64,000 bases of DNA from Chrysemys picta bellii (Eukaryota > Chordata > Testudines > Emydidae). Shown here piece after piece: positions 30,035-41,735 of this stretch. The notes under the pieces were generated by a model that ran no database searches, was not told the DNA's origin, and saw only the letters and a program-made list of their open reading frames with translations. Location: the NCBI RefSeq assembly GCF_011386835.1, contig NC_088797.1, positions 99,086,264-99,150,263 of the forward strand, in the 5' to 3' direction. The position numbers were made by a program, and so were the translations under genes. Position 1 is the stretch's first letter. Every line of letters begins with the position of its first letter.

Positions 30035-33000
30035 TCATGTGACTGAATAGGCCAATTCGAGATTTGCATGATCTTTAGCAGTTATTGCAAATGATGCATC
30101 TTGGTTGGGAGCTGCTTGCTTCCTATGGGCTCTTTTCTCTTCAAGCTGTAGGAGCCAGCTTCTCTCATGAACTTTGATACCCTGATGGAGACGATCGCGC
30201 CACTTGTTACAATCACTTGCCAAGATTTCCCATTGGTCAGGATCAATTCCAAATTCCTTCATATCTCACTTGCATGTGTCTTTATAATGAAGCTTGGGAC
30301 GTCCTGTTGTTCTTGTTCCCTCTGCTAGCTCCCCATATAGCATGTTCTTGGGTATGCATCCGTCTTCCAGCCTACTCAGATGGCCCAGCCAGCGCAGTCA
30401 TCTTTGCTTGAGCAGGGCTGTCACAGTTGGTAAATTTGCCCTTTGAAAAACCTCTGCATTGGTGACTTTATCTTGCCATTTAGTGTTGAGTATGCAGCAT
30501 AAACAACGTAGGTGGAAACTGTTCAACCTTTTCTCCTGATGAGCATTAGTTGTTTCCCCACCATACATGAGAGTACTGAGGACACAAACTTGGTGTACTA
30601 GCATTTTGGTCTTGATGGTAAGCTTTGAGTTGTTCCATGCTCTTTTAGTTAGTCTGCTAAAGGTGGTAGCAGCCTTTCCAATGCGAACATTTAGTTCTTC
30701 ATCCAGTGAGAGGTTGGTAGTCACTGTAGAACCTAAATAGCTGAACTATTGGACTACTTCTAGTTGGTTTGCATTTAAGGTAATTGAAGGATCTTGTGGA
30801 ACCCCCTATCCTAATACAACCGTTTTCTTGATGCTGATGGTGAGAGCAAATGCCTGACAGGTACTTGAAAGGCAGTAGATGAGTTCTTGTAATAGATCTT
30901 CATTGAGGGCTATGAGGGCAGTAACATCAGCAAATAGAAGTTCCCTGATTAGCACCTTTTTGACTTTTTGGTCTTTGATTTAAGTCAGGACACGTTGAAG
31001 AGTTTCCCATCTGATCTTGTGTGGAGATACACTCCATCTTTCATGTGCTTAAATGCACAGTTCAAAAGTACTGAGAAGAAGATTCCAAAGAGTGTAGGGG
31101 CAAGAACACATCCTTGCTTCACTCTGCTTTTCATCTCAAAGCTGTCCAAAGTGGACCCATCAAACTGGACAGTTGCTCTCATGTTGTTGTGGAATGAAAA
31201 TCGAAGATTTAACAGGGTTGGTGGACATCCTATCTTTTCTAGTATTGCAAATAGACCTGCTCTGCTGACTGTCTCGAATGCTTTGGTTAGGTTCACAAAG
31301 GAGATGTACAATGGTTGGTTTTGCTCTGCACTTTTCTTGATGCAGAGAAAATATCATGTTTATAGTTGATCTTCCAGCCCCGAATCTGCACTGTGATTCA
31401 GGGTAGACGTGATTCGCCAGCTGTTGTAGGCACACTAAGATTACTTTTGTGAAAACTTTTGAAAACTTTCCCTGCTACGCTTAGCAGCGAGATACCCCTG
31501 TAGTTGTTGCAGTCCCCCTTTTCACCTTTATTTTATACAAAGTGATGATGTTTGCATCGCACATCTCTTGTGGTACCTTACCCTCTTTCCAGCACTTAAG
31601 TAGCACCTGATGAAGATATGGTAATAGGCTGTCTTTCCCGCACTGGAGGATTTCTGCTGGGATGCCATCTTTTCCAGGAGCCTTGCCACTTGATAACAAA
31701 TCAATGGCCTTGCTTAGCTCTTCTACAGTGGGCTCCACATCTAGCTCTGGCATTACCTGTAGAGTTGGTATTTGGTCCAGTGATTCACTGGTGATGTTTC
31801 TTTCTTGTGCGTATAGCTCTAAATAGTGTTCAACACAAATTGTCAACTGCTTACTTTTAACTGTAATGATTTCACCGCTGTGCGATTTGAGAGGGGCAAC
31901 CTTGTTGACAGTGGGAGCTAGAGCTTTCTTCAGGCCATCACACATGATTTTGAGGTTTCCTGTGTCTGAGGCTGTCTGTATCTCTTCACAGAGCTTGATC
32001 CAGTAATGATTTGCACAGCATCTGCTTCCTCACTGTATCTCGGTTTTTGCATGTTGAAGTCTCTCTGAGGTGCTCTCTGTTGGCTTCTTGTTGTGTTCCA
32101 GATAGGCTGTGTTCTTAATGTTGATGAGAGGTAATAGTTCCGCTTCATTTTCTTCAAACCAGTCCTATTTTGATGGTCTCTTTTCCCAAAATGTAGCTAA
32201 AGCGGGTTCATGGATTGTTGTTCTCAAATAATCCCAAAATTCCTCTGCCTTCTCTGGTAATGACTTCCCATGCATGCTAAGTTCAAAAGCCTTCACAAAC
32301 TCCTGGCATTTCCTCTTTTTGGTGTTAATAGCATTGATTTTGGGTTTGCTCCTAGGTTTTGCTCTATATAGTTTCTTGCCTGTAATCTTCACTTTGCTAA
32401 TAATCAAGGAGTGGTCACAATCAGCACTGTGGAATGTGCAAGTGTTCTGCACTAAGGGTAGGTCTTTCCTCCTGACGATAACAAGTGTCCGAGACCAATA
32501 CAGGTTCGAATGAGGATTTGAGTGGAAGAGAAAAATTGAGACAGAGGCAGATTGTAATTCAAAACAGGTAGCCGTTTATTAATGGGGGATGAATTACAAC
32601 TTGGGCTGGGGAGGAGCACCTGTACCAACTAACAGTACAAATTCAATTGAAATAGGAACAAGCAACCAACCAAAAATATCACCAGGGCAGTAATATAAAA
32701 CAGTCTATGTACACTTAACAACAAGGAATCAGATAATTTACAACCAACGGTTTACTGACAAACCAGAACAAACATACAAAACTGAGTAAACTGTAACAAT
32801 TCGTCCTCTATACACTATACATGAGATTTGGTTCCAAGTAATAAAGAAAAAAGGGCCTAACAAACCGAATATCTGCAAAAATTAATATGTACATACCACA
32901 TTCCAGGCGCAGCTGACCAGCAGTACAGACACCAGAGACATGACGTGATGTAACCCGAGATGACACGACACGAGCCGGCTAAATCCGGAGGAGATCCTGG

Positions 33001-34218
33001 CTGAAAGGGTGATCAGGCCTTCCAGCTAACACGCGGACACTCCTGCTGATTTAGGCGAGGGACATAGTTTTATTCGAAGACCCTTGCTTGTGCTAGCATC
33101 TAATTGGTTCCCCGCTCCTACACCAACCAGGCTCCGAGCTGGTGCCCTCTACGTAAACAGATACTGCACCCAGCACGCTAAGCTTATGCACACGGCACGC
33201 TGGAATTGTAGCACACAGTACCACTGTGACCCACAATTGATCAGGTGGAAGGTTCGAGAATGGTATCACGGCCCCAGTGTGTTGCACACGACACTAAGGC
33301 CCTGCACACGGCACCAGGGTGCTGTACACGACACCGATGTGACCTTCTGACCGACAATTGGCCATCCAGACGCCATGACAGAGCATAGGGCTGCGACAAC
33401 AAGGTCTAATTGGTGCCTGTGGCCTGCTCGTGGATGTCGCCATGACACTTTGTGGCAATCTTTTCCTGTAAAATGTGAATTGGCAATGTACATTTGATTT
33501 GGGGCGCAGAATTCAAGAAGTCATTGGCCATTCTCATTCATCTTGCCAATGCCAAATGTCCTAGGCAACCTGACTATGAGTTGTTGTCTGCACCGACTCT
33601 TGCATTAAAGTCACCAAGGAGGAAAAGTTGCTCAGTGGCTGGTATTCTTTTGACACCTTGATGCAAAGAGTCATAAAATGTATCCTTCTCCTCGGGGCTA
33701 GATTTGAGTGTTGGTGCATAGGCACTAATGATGTTCACAGAGCCGATGGTCGTCTGAAGATTAGTGAGATGATACGCTCTGCCTTCCCAATGGGTGTTTC
33801 TAGGAGTTTTACCCACTTGTTTCTCTCAGCAAAACCAACACCGTGCAGATGATTTTCTTAGCTGCTTTTACCTTGCCAAAAGAAGGTGTAATTGGCCTCT
33901 TGGACAGAACCAGCAACTGCAAGTCTTGTTTCCTGAAATGCTGCAATGTCAACATTGAGTTTGTATAGCTCACAGTCTATCAAAGCTGACTTCCATATGC
34001 TGCTTGTGTATTATAGGTCGTCATAGTCTGTCAGTCCTGACATTCCAGCTGCCAAGCCAGAAAGTTCTTGGTTTCTTATTTTTGCCAGGTGCAACGTTTC
34101 GTCTGCCATTCAACTTTTTGTCTAGCCCCACATATCTCATGAGGCGGGCAGACTGTGGTGGGTCAGCACCAAATTGTCCGGGGGCTGCCCGTCTTTGTGG
34201 TGGGTGGCCGCTGACCAA
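30035..34218 (-). pseudogene. LINE endonuclease-reverse transcriptase ORF, broken
   Basis: The endonuclease starts with LGSWNVRT (about 34035-34060) and continues with LLGDFNARVG (about 33585-33615) and SWRHPRAGHRHQLD (about 33405-33450). After the solo LTR, VRRKDLP and HSADCDHSLI (about 32400-32470) complete it. RT follows with SGKAPGKDGIPAEILQCG (about 31640-31700) and VKQGCVLAPTLF (about 31085-31125). The catalytic box reads FADV (30923-30934) instead of the family F/YADD, so the second Asp is lost. TLMYGGET and a C-terminal basic region (30035-30262) close it. It is non-functional. Confidence 0.78.
32486..33398 (-). mobile_element. Solo LTR (913 bp) inserted in the LINE endonuclease
   Basis: The ends are TGTCCGAGAC and CTGCGACA, a TG..CA element with TGTC/GACA tips. 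A perfect 5-bp duplication ACAAG lies at 32481-32485 and 33399-33403. Removing it restores a LINE endonuclease phrase (HQLDLVIVRRKD). Minus-strand AATAAA motifs ('attaataaacgg' near 32571 and 'ttcgaataaaac' near 33070) favour the minus orientation. No internal region, primer site or second LTR is present. The 5-bp duplication fits gypsy or some ERV classes. Confidence 0.87.
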
Positions 34219-34844
34219 TGGAACACAGTGATTCCTCCCACTGTCGAAGGTGACCCATGGTGCCCTCCTCTACTCCAATTAAGTGAGAACTTATAACCCG
34301 TAGCTTCCACCTTCCGTGTTGTGTCCATGTTGCCAGCAAGGATGGAGTGTCCTCTCCATGTGATGTGGCTGCAATAGCCTGGGCAGTTGATATGGAGGCA
34401 CTGCTTTGCCCATGTGTCAGCATTCCCCTCTTGACTTTACTGATTTGGACCAAAGGAAGGATGGGAGTTGATACATTTGGAACCAGCTATGCTACAGGAG
34501 TTGCCAGAGCAAAGGAGATCTTCCATCTGCCTGCCTTTTGGAGCTCCACTCCAAGATTGGTTATCAGCCACAGCTGAAGGACCTAATCTGTCCTGCATGG
34601 GTGTCACTGGCAAAAACACTGAGTGAATTTGCTCATCCATCTTTTGATGGCGTTTCCTCCAGCAAGGATTCCACTACCCTCCTCAGGCGCTCCTCAGCCC
34701 AAAGCCATTGGCACTTCCTGAGGTTTCTCGGTTAATTAACTGCCACCCAGCACTCGTCATTGACCAATACAGGTTGTACCGCTTAAGGTCATAATGGTAG
34801 CAGGTTTTAAATCCTGACCTGACCTGACCTGACCAGGCATGATG

Positions 34845-34960
34845 GTGCAGGTAATTTTCCCCTAAAAAGGCTTAGGCCCAAATCCCCAAAGAAATTTAGG
34901 CCCCTAATACCCATTGATTTCAATGGACTTCAAGTGCCTAAATACTTATTACCCCTTTTT
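34845..34960. repeat. Short palindromic interspersed repeat
   Basis: 'ggcttaggcccaaatcccca', 'cccattgatttcaatggact' and 'caagtgcctaaatac' form a self-complementary block centred on 'attgatttcaat'. Similar blocks occur at 46810-46920, 46975-47060 and 36040-36075. Confidence 0.5.
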
Positions 34961-37036
34961 ACCCAAGCAATTAGTCAAAGGTGCTTTGTTGCAGTTGGTG
35001 TAGAAATTGACGATGGAATCGGGTACTTTCTTTGATGCAATCTTGTTTATTTATCAGGAATATACAAGGTTCTGTTCCTCTGAACACTGTAGTAGGAATC
35101 AAATAGTAGGAAACTGTTGCTTTGTTCACCATTCCAAGCCTGTCTTTCCAGCCAACACTTTCCACCCCCAAAAGCTTTTTCTCTTTCCTTTGTCACAGGG
35201 CCATGTTACTGTGCTTCTAGGCTGCCTGCCTGGCTGTGTCTCTGTTTCTGTCTCTGATATATGTGTGTACGCATACAGACAATATGGAGCATAAAGTCCA
35301 AATTCTTGTATGGGGTCACATACCCTGTTTGTTTAAGTGGGTCTGTTTAGCTTGTTCTCACTGTTGGTTTAAGAGGGGTGGAGGTCAATAGTTTAGATGA
35401 GGTCTAACCCAACCCACTTCACATACCTTTCAGGATCTGGGCCTTAGTGCTTATAAATTATAGAACACATATTAAACACTTTGTGTTCAGCTATTGAGAA
35501 ACCTTCAGTTTACGAACATAAACATGTCTGGCACAAGGCAAAATGTACTAGTAACACCCAAGTCATCATTTCATTTACAATCCCCCGGTATTGCGAGGAA
35601 GTTAGTGATAGACAATAGCATACTTCAGAGGCTGCTTCCAGATTTCAGTGACCTCCAAGCATATTCAGAGTATCAGTTAGCAAGGTCACCATCCTTGCTC
35701 TCAAATTATCAAAAAACCAACCAAACAAAAAACCACCAAGGAGAAATTAAGCTCCGACAGTTACCTGCTTTCTTCCTAGGACTCAGCTCATTATTTTGTC
35801 TTACAAGAGAATACCTTGGCTCTTCTGGATATAGTCCAGAGGACTTAGGGTGGGATTTTTAAAGGAACCTAAGTGAGTTATACACCTAATTTCCATTGAA
35901 AGTAAATTCAACTTGGCTTCCTACCTCCCTCAGACACTTGAAAATCCCAGTTTAAAATCTTGGATTTATTTTTAAAGGAAAGCTTGCTCACTATGTGTTG
36001 AGTCTGCAAACATTTTTGTACATGCTTAGTTTAAGCATATATGCATACCATTGACTTCAATGGACTATTTATATGCTTAAAGTTAAGCATGTACTTAAAT
36101 ATTTGCAGGATCTGAGCTCAGAAAGAGTTTTCCTAAATTCTATTTTTTTTCCTTCACAGAAATGTATAAAAATCCAGTGGAAAAAGGTAACATTTCCCAC
36201 CACTTTTTTCTGCCCTATGCAAGGTGCAGTCAATTTATCATTCAAAAGGACCCAGGGATGGAGCTATATTTTACATCACCTGGATATCAAACATGTATTC
36301 TTTGCCATTTATGGGTATAGGTGTATTCTTTGCCACTTTTGATTCACATTGGGGTGAAGGGAACCTTTCTTCTCTATATATGCATGTACCTCAAGTGGGA
36401 AACTAAAACCATCATTGGATAATTTGGAGGTTTCTCATCAAATGTGCTTTGGTTTACTCTTAATCCTTTGTTTAAAACTATAACATTTAAAAAAAAAAGT
36501 CAAATGTAATCCACAGGAAAATCAGTTAATTCTGATTTAATTCTGTTTTTAGCTTGCAGAGTATTTAAATGTAAAAGGTATATCATATTGCATACTTGTG
36601 CTCAACCCCCATCAAATTCAATAACAAGCAAAACAAGTAACTGCACCCTAATGATGTGATAGAGAAATTTCTCCTAAATAACAAGATGTAGATGTAGTGT
36701 GAAACTAAGAGTATTTGTGCTCTCTTACCTAATTCACAGTTTAATACCATACTCTTCCCCTTCCCACCCCCACCCCCCCCACCCCCAAAAAGTTGAGAAG
36801 TAAGAGTCAGCAGAAAGGTTTGTCAAAGCCCAGACTTTACAAGCTCTAATTATTTGGCATCCAGCAGTGTTGCTACAGCTACTGGTCCATCAATGTCTCC
36901 ATTAATAAAACTGCTTTGGAGGGGTTTGGAATGCCGATATTTTAATTCAAACGTGGCTGAACTTTGGCATGAAAAATAGCCCAGATGCCAATTGTGTTAA
37001 ACAAAATTTAAAATTCTAAATGCAGCAAAAGCAAAC
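34961..37036. other. Intergenic sequence without recognised genes
   Basis: Mostly AT-rich unique-looking sequence. 35860-36115 holds diverged 'cctaa..ttagg' and 'attgacttcaatgg' phrases of the palindromic repeat class. A C-run/AC tract is at 36765-36787. The 35494-35862 open frame (122 codons) shows no recognisable domain. Confidence 0.5.
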
Positions 37037-37269
37037 ATACTTCAGTGTCAGGGGGTAGCCGTGTTAGTCTGTATCTACAAAAACAACAAGGAGTCATGTG
37101 GCACCTTAAAGACTAACAGATTTATTTGGGCATAAGCTTTCGTGGGTAAAAACCTCACTTCTTCAGATGCATAGAATGAAAGTTACAGATGCAGGCATTA
37201 TATACTGACACATGGAGAGCAGGGAGTTACTTCACAAGTGGAGATCCAGTGTTGACAGGGCCAATTCAA

Positions 37270-38601
37270 TCAGGGTGGATGTAGTCCACTCCCAATAATA
37301 GATGAGGAGGTGTCAATTCCAGGAGAGGAAAAGCTGCTTCTATAATGAGCCAGCCACTCCCAGTCCCTATTCAAGCCCAGATTAATGGTGTTAAATTTGC
37401 AAATGAATTTTAGTTCTGCTGTTTCTCTTTGAAGTCTGTTTCTGAAGTTTTTTTGTTCAATGATAGTGACTTTTAAATCTGTAATAGAATGACCAGGGAG
37501 ATTGAAGTGTTCACTTACTGGCTTTTGTATGTTACCATTCCTGATGTCCGATTTGTGTCCATTTATTCTTTTGCGGAGGGACTGTCCGGTTTGGCCAATG
37601 TACATGGCAGAGGGGCATTGCTGGCACATGATGGCATATATAACATTAGTAGATGTGCAGGTGAATGAGCCCTTGATGGTGTGGCTGATGTGGTTGGGTC
37701 CTCTGATGGTGTCGCCAGAGTAGATATGGGGACAGAGTAGGCAACAAGGTTTGTTACAGGGATTGGTTCCTGGGTTGGTGTTTCTGTGGTGTGGTATGTA
37801 GTTGCTGGTGAGTATTTGCTTCAGGTTGGGGGGTTGTCTGTAAGCGAGGACTGGCCTGCCTCCCAAGGTCTGTGAGAGTGAGGGATCATTTTCCAGGATA
37901 GGTTGTAGATAGTGGAAAGTGCGCTGGAGAGGTTTTAGCTGGGGGCTGTATGTGATGGCCAGTGGTGTTCTGTTATTGTCCTTGTTGGGCCCGTCCTGTA
38001 GTAGGTGATTTCTGGGTACCCGTCTTGCTCTGTCAATCTGTTTCCTCACTTCCCCAGGTGGGTATTGTAGTTTTACAAATGCTTGATAAAGATCTTGTAG
38101 GTGTTTGTCTCTGTCTGAGGGGTTGGAGCAAATTCGGTTGGATCTTAGGGCTTGGCTGTAGACAATGGATCGTGTGATGTGTCTTGGATGGAAGCTGGAG
38201 GTATGTAGGTACGTATAGCGGTCAGTAGGTTTCCGGTATAGGGTGGTGTTTATGTGACCATCACTTATTTGCACTGTAGTGTCCAGGAAGTGGATCTCTT
38301 GTGTGGACTGGTCCAGGCTGAGGTTGATGGTGGGGTGGAAATTGTTGAAGTCCAGGTGGAATTCTTCAAGGGCCTCCTTTCCGTGGGTCCATATGATGAA
38401 GATGTCAGCAATGTAGCGCAAGTAGAGGAGGGGCACTAGGGGACGAGAGCTGAGGAAGCGTTGTTCTAAGTCAGCCATAAAAATGTTGGCATACTGTGGG
38501 GCCATGCGGGTACCCATAGCAGTGCCACTGACTTGAAGGTATAAGTTGTCCCCAAATCTGAAGTGATTGTGGGTGAGGACAAAGTCACAAAGCTCAGCCA
38601 C
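37270..38601 (-). pseudogene. Penelope-like RT and GIY-YIG endonuclease, N-truncated
   Basis: This is an open frame of 443 codons. The RT part has SGTAMGTRMAPQYANIFM (residues 25-42) and the catalytic block reads YIADIF (63-68), where Neptune-type RTs have Y-x-D-D. The GCT Ala codon at 38407-38409 replaces the first Asp. The C-terminal half carries a GIY-YIG nuclease (about 313-350: VIYAIMCQQC, MYIGQTGQSLRKR). PLE RTs are related to telomerase and prime from the nicked target. The N-terminus and the first catalytic Asp of the RT palm are missing, so the frame, although open, should be inactive for reverse transcription. The nuclease might be intact. Confidence 0.85.
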
Positions 38602-38689
38602 CAGGCCTCATCAGGGATACTGTTCCTGACAGCTTGTAGTCCATCTCCATGTGTCAGTATATAATGCCTGCATCTGTAACTTTCATTCT

Positions 38690-39060
38690 AACAAAGAAAC
38701 TGAGGAACCACCTGATCAGCATCCTGTACAGCAGACAGGAGAAGATCAAGAATGAGCTCTCAGAACTGGAGACTCTCATACAATACCAAGCTTCCACACA
38801 AACTTCCACGTGTCTGGACTTTACAAAAATGAGACAAGTCATTTACAATGCACACTTCACTTCTCTACAGAGGAAAAAGGACAGTAAGCTATCTAAACTC
38901 CTACCTGCCACAGGGGGCTACAACAGTGGTACCCTCAACTCATCTAACAACATTGTCAATCTTTCCAACCACACACTTAGCCCAGCAGAAGAGTCTGTCC
39001 TATCTCGGGGACTCTCTTTCTGTCCCACCATCCCCACGAACACAATACAGTTCTGCGGTG
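38690..39060 (+). pseudogene. Penelope-like N-terminal coding fragment, inverted
   Basis: The plus-strand frame (open 38649-39131) gives TKKLRNHLISILYSRQEKIKNEL, then VNLSNHTLSPAEESVLSRGL and SFCPT, which I recognise as the N-terminal region upstream of the RT in Neptune-type PLEs. It lies in the opposite orientation to the RT half, so no complete protein can be made. Confidence 0.7.
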
Positions 39061-39171
39061 AAAATCTGTTAGTCTTTAAGGTGCCACCGGACTCCTTGTT
39101 ATACTTCAGTGATTTTAGATCTTCTTGTTAAACTCCTTGTTATACTTTAGTGATTTGTTATACTTCAGTGA

Positions 39172-39684
39172 CTTCCTTTCCTCAAATTTAAAACTCTGAC
39201 TTCTATCCAAATTTCCTTCCTTCCGTCTTTTTTTTTACTTCATATTTGTTTCTGCAACTACTAAAACTATAAGATGAGAGAGAAATGTGTTTTTAAATGT
39301 GTTTCCTTTGTGCATTTGCCAATGCTTGATATATACTTGGTCCCACTGTTTCTCCTGAGGAAAAGATCAGTCATCTTCCTCTTGTTGTGTGGGTTTAAAA
39401 GAAATAAATAGGAAAATGTGATTGTAATACCACAATATTTAGCGGGGACTCAGAGACAGAAATAGTATCTGAAATTACTTTAACTGTTTAGAGTGTAATT
39501 CTCTAGATCAAGCTGATGATAGCCTTTTGAAATAAAACTATTTTTTCAAGTAATTCCAGAGGTCAATTACTATTCTGATCATTTTACTATTCTGACCATT
39601 TTATATAATCTAATTTAAGACTACAAACTACATCTGGCTTGCATGGTAGTTAGATAACTTTTATTACCTTAGATACTTATATGG
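39172..39684. other. Intergenic AT-rich sequence, nothing recognised
   Basis: No coding or repeat signature apart from a local duplication 'attactattctgatcatttt' / 'actattctgaccatttt' at 39565-39605. Confidence 0.45.
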
Positions 39685-39865
39685 GCCTCAGACGTTATAG
39701 CAACTGAGCACCTCACAACACCCAGTGCTATTATCCCTGTTTTATAGATGGGAAATTGAGGCACCGAGAGACTAAGTGATTTGCCCAAAACCACACAGGA
39801 AGTATGTGATGGAGCAGGCAATCTGTCTCTCCCAAGTCCTAGGCTATCACGCTGGTCCATCTTTC
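39685..39865 (-). repeat. MIR-like CORE-SINE
   Basis: 'ctattatccctgttttatag', 'tgggaaattgaggcaccgag', 'gtgatttgcccaaaaccaca' and 'ctctcccaagtcctaggcta' follow the reverse complement of the MIR/CORE pattern more closely than the copy at 24965. Confidence 0.8.
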
Positions 39866-39889
39866 AATAAATGCTGCAAATCGAACTGA

Positions 39890-40162
39890 ACATCTATATT
39901 GGAATTAAAGACCTCAGGCATAGCCACAGCTGGCCTGTATCAGCTGACTCTGGAACATGGGGCTTGGGCTGTGAGGTTAAAGATTGCTGTGTTGACATGC
40001 AGGCTCAGACTGGAGCCTGGGCTCTGGGACCTTTCCCTCTCATGGAGTCCCAAAGCCCAAAAATCTACATCGCAATTTTACACCCTGCAGTCCAGGGCCC
40101 GTGAGCCCAAGACCGCTAACCCAAGCCAGCTGCAGGTGTTTAATTGCTGTGTAGAGGTACCC
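39890..40162. mobile_element. MITE related to the 1550 element
   Basis: The right end 'gctgtgtagaggtaccc' and the left 'gaacatctatattgg' are diverged inverted repeats. The interior phrases 'gcccaaaaatctacatcgca' and 'caggtgtttaattgctgtgt' match those at 48071-48212 ('gtctacactgca', 'gctgtttaattgtggtgtag'). Confidence 0.6.
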
Positions 40163-40495
40163 AAAGGAAAAACCCTGCTTCCCCAAACATGTGTGCCAAA
40201 GTCCCTGTAGTTAAACTGCATGATGAGATAAGCAAGGAGTTGGCTGCAACTTCTGTCACAGAGCATGGTAGAAGAGGAATTTAAGTAGGCACGCCTATCT
40301 CCAAATGAATTAATTGGGCTCTTATTAGTGTTATTGAGTGATGGCTAATGCCCCCACCCCCATTTCAGTGTAAATGCTAGGTTGGTAACCTTACTGTAAT
40401 AATCTGGTTTGATAAAGCAACACAAGCAAATAAATTTCAAGTTAAGAAAAAAATCTGTTTTCCCTGTTCAGAACCATTGAGCTACATGCTCTAGC

Positions 40496-40803
40496 CCGGG
40501 GTAGGCAACCTATGGCACGCGTGTCAAAGGCAGCACGTGAGCTGATTTTCAGTGGCACTCACAGTGCCCGGATCCTGGCCACCGGTCATGGGGCTCTGCA
40601 TTTTAATTTAATTTTAAATGAAGCTTCTTAAACATTTTTTAAAACCTTATTTACTTTACATACAATAGTTTAGTTATATATTATAGACTTATAGAAAGAG
40701 ACCTTCTAAAAACTTTAAAATATATTACTGGCACCTGAAACCTTAAATTAGAGTGAATAAATGAAGACTCAGCACACCACTTCTGAAAGGTTGCCGACCC
40801 CCT
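40496..40803. mobile_element. hAT MITE (308 bp)
   Basis: The ends are CCGGGGTAGGCAACCTATGG and, in reverse complement, AGGGGGTCGGCAACCTTTC. A perfect 8-bp target duplication GCTCTAGC lies at 40488-40495 and 40804-40811. The interior is AT-rich and non-coding. Confidence 0.92.
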
Positions 40804-40811
40804 GCTCTAGC

Positions 40812-41102
40812 CTCAAGATAATATGTCCATGGAAAGATGGTGCTTTATCCTGTTTTGTGATAGGGGCCCTGTGTTAAAGAAACAAAACAAAATGTGATCA
40901 CGTAATTAAAAACTATTCATAATGTACTTGCATATGGGGTACGCGTTAACATTGCACAGGCAACCTTAATTTTGACACTTCCTAACTTTTGAGTCATTGA
41001 CCTTGCAACCTTAACATTCTCTTACCATTTCTTTAATGTAAATTTCTTACTTTTCTACAAAAACTGAAAAAATAGAAATTCCACCATGTTGAACCATATA
41101 CT
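40812..41102. other. Intergenic sequence, nothing recognised
   Basis: No motif or repeat end identified. Confidence 0.4.
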
Positions 41103-41335
41103 GATCACCAGCTTGGGTCATCAGCAGGGTTTGGACCCCTAGATCCATGGCACAGCCCTCTGCCACTTGAGAGAGTGGAGTAGACTGAGTATGTGGATAG
41201 TAGTAGTAGCAGGCTGAGTATGTGGACCAGATAGCAGAGGGGTATCAGACATACACTTTGTTAGCTGTTTGCTCACAGAGGAATGTTGACACTCAGGAGT
41301 AAGACTCCTCGGTTTAATTCCAGGATCTGGAGGGG
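41103..41335. repeat. Possible SINE-like repeat, degenerate
   Basis: 'gcagggtttggacccctaga' resembles a tRNA-type B-box region, and 'gtatgtgga' phrases are duplicated (41187 and 41218). Neither an A box nor a tail is certain, so the assignment is tentative. Confidence 0.3.
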
Positions 41336-41735
41336 AGTGTGTCAAGTGTCAAATCTAACCTCTTGCCCCCTCCAGGCCTCTCTCTGCCCCCAACATCCCT
41401 GCTCCTGCCTCATTCCTTCCTCTGCTCCTAGTAAAACCTCCCTGCCACATCTTTCTCCCCCTCTGCTGCCACCGCTACTGTCACCCACTGTTTTCCTTTT
41501 GCCCGCATCCCCTCTGGCTCTCTCCCTATCCCCCTCACTGCCCTGTATTCTAAATCAGGCTGCAATCTTCTTCTCCTCGCTGCCTGGGCATCAGCAGGGA
41601 CAGCATTGAGAATGCAAGAGAGAGAGTCTCCCTGCCCTCAGTTCTGGTGCGGGGAGCCACAGTAGCCCAGAGTAATTACAGGGAGAAATCCTGCCCAGAC
41701 CCAAGATGGAGCATACGAGTCACTGTGTGGGGATG

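Larger units (their letters stand above)
29962..34840 (-). mobile_element. Near full-length non-LTR retrotransposon (LINE), decayed
   Basis: Read on the minus strand it has a 5' region of about 700 bp that starts with a tandem 'caggt' tract (34803-34836), an AP-endonuclease domain, RT, a C-terminal region and a 3' end 'cgaaaggatgccaac' near 29972. It is interrupted by a 913-bp solo LTR. About 4 kb remain once the LTR is removed. Stops and frameshifts are spread through the ORF. The clade is not assigned with certainty; the AP-endonuclease plus RT order fits RTE-like or other APE-bearing LINEs. Confidence 0.8.
37048..39159 (-). mobile_element. Neptune-type Penelope-like element, rearranged
   Basis: The insertion is flanked by 'atacttcagtg' at 37037-37047 and again at 39101-39111 and 39160-39170. 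Its left part (37048-38601) is minus-strand: a pseudo-LTR ('tagccgtgttagtctgtatc') and the RT-to-GIY-YIG half of the protein. From about 38640 the orientation flips: a pseudo-LTR piece ('gtcagtatataatgcctgca') is followed by the plus-strand N-terminal coding part and a second pseudo-LTR piece at 39067-39100. The two halves therefore face each other head to head. Confidence 0.82.

Noticed and set aside
35494..35862. Plus-strand open frame of 122 codons
   Set aside because: No recognised domain, no exon signals evaluated as convincing, and ordinary intergenic composition.
41103..41335. tRNA gene suggested by a B-box-like phrase
   Set aside because: No cloverleaf can be drawn: the A box and acceptor pairing are missing. 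At best it is a decayed SINE.
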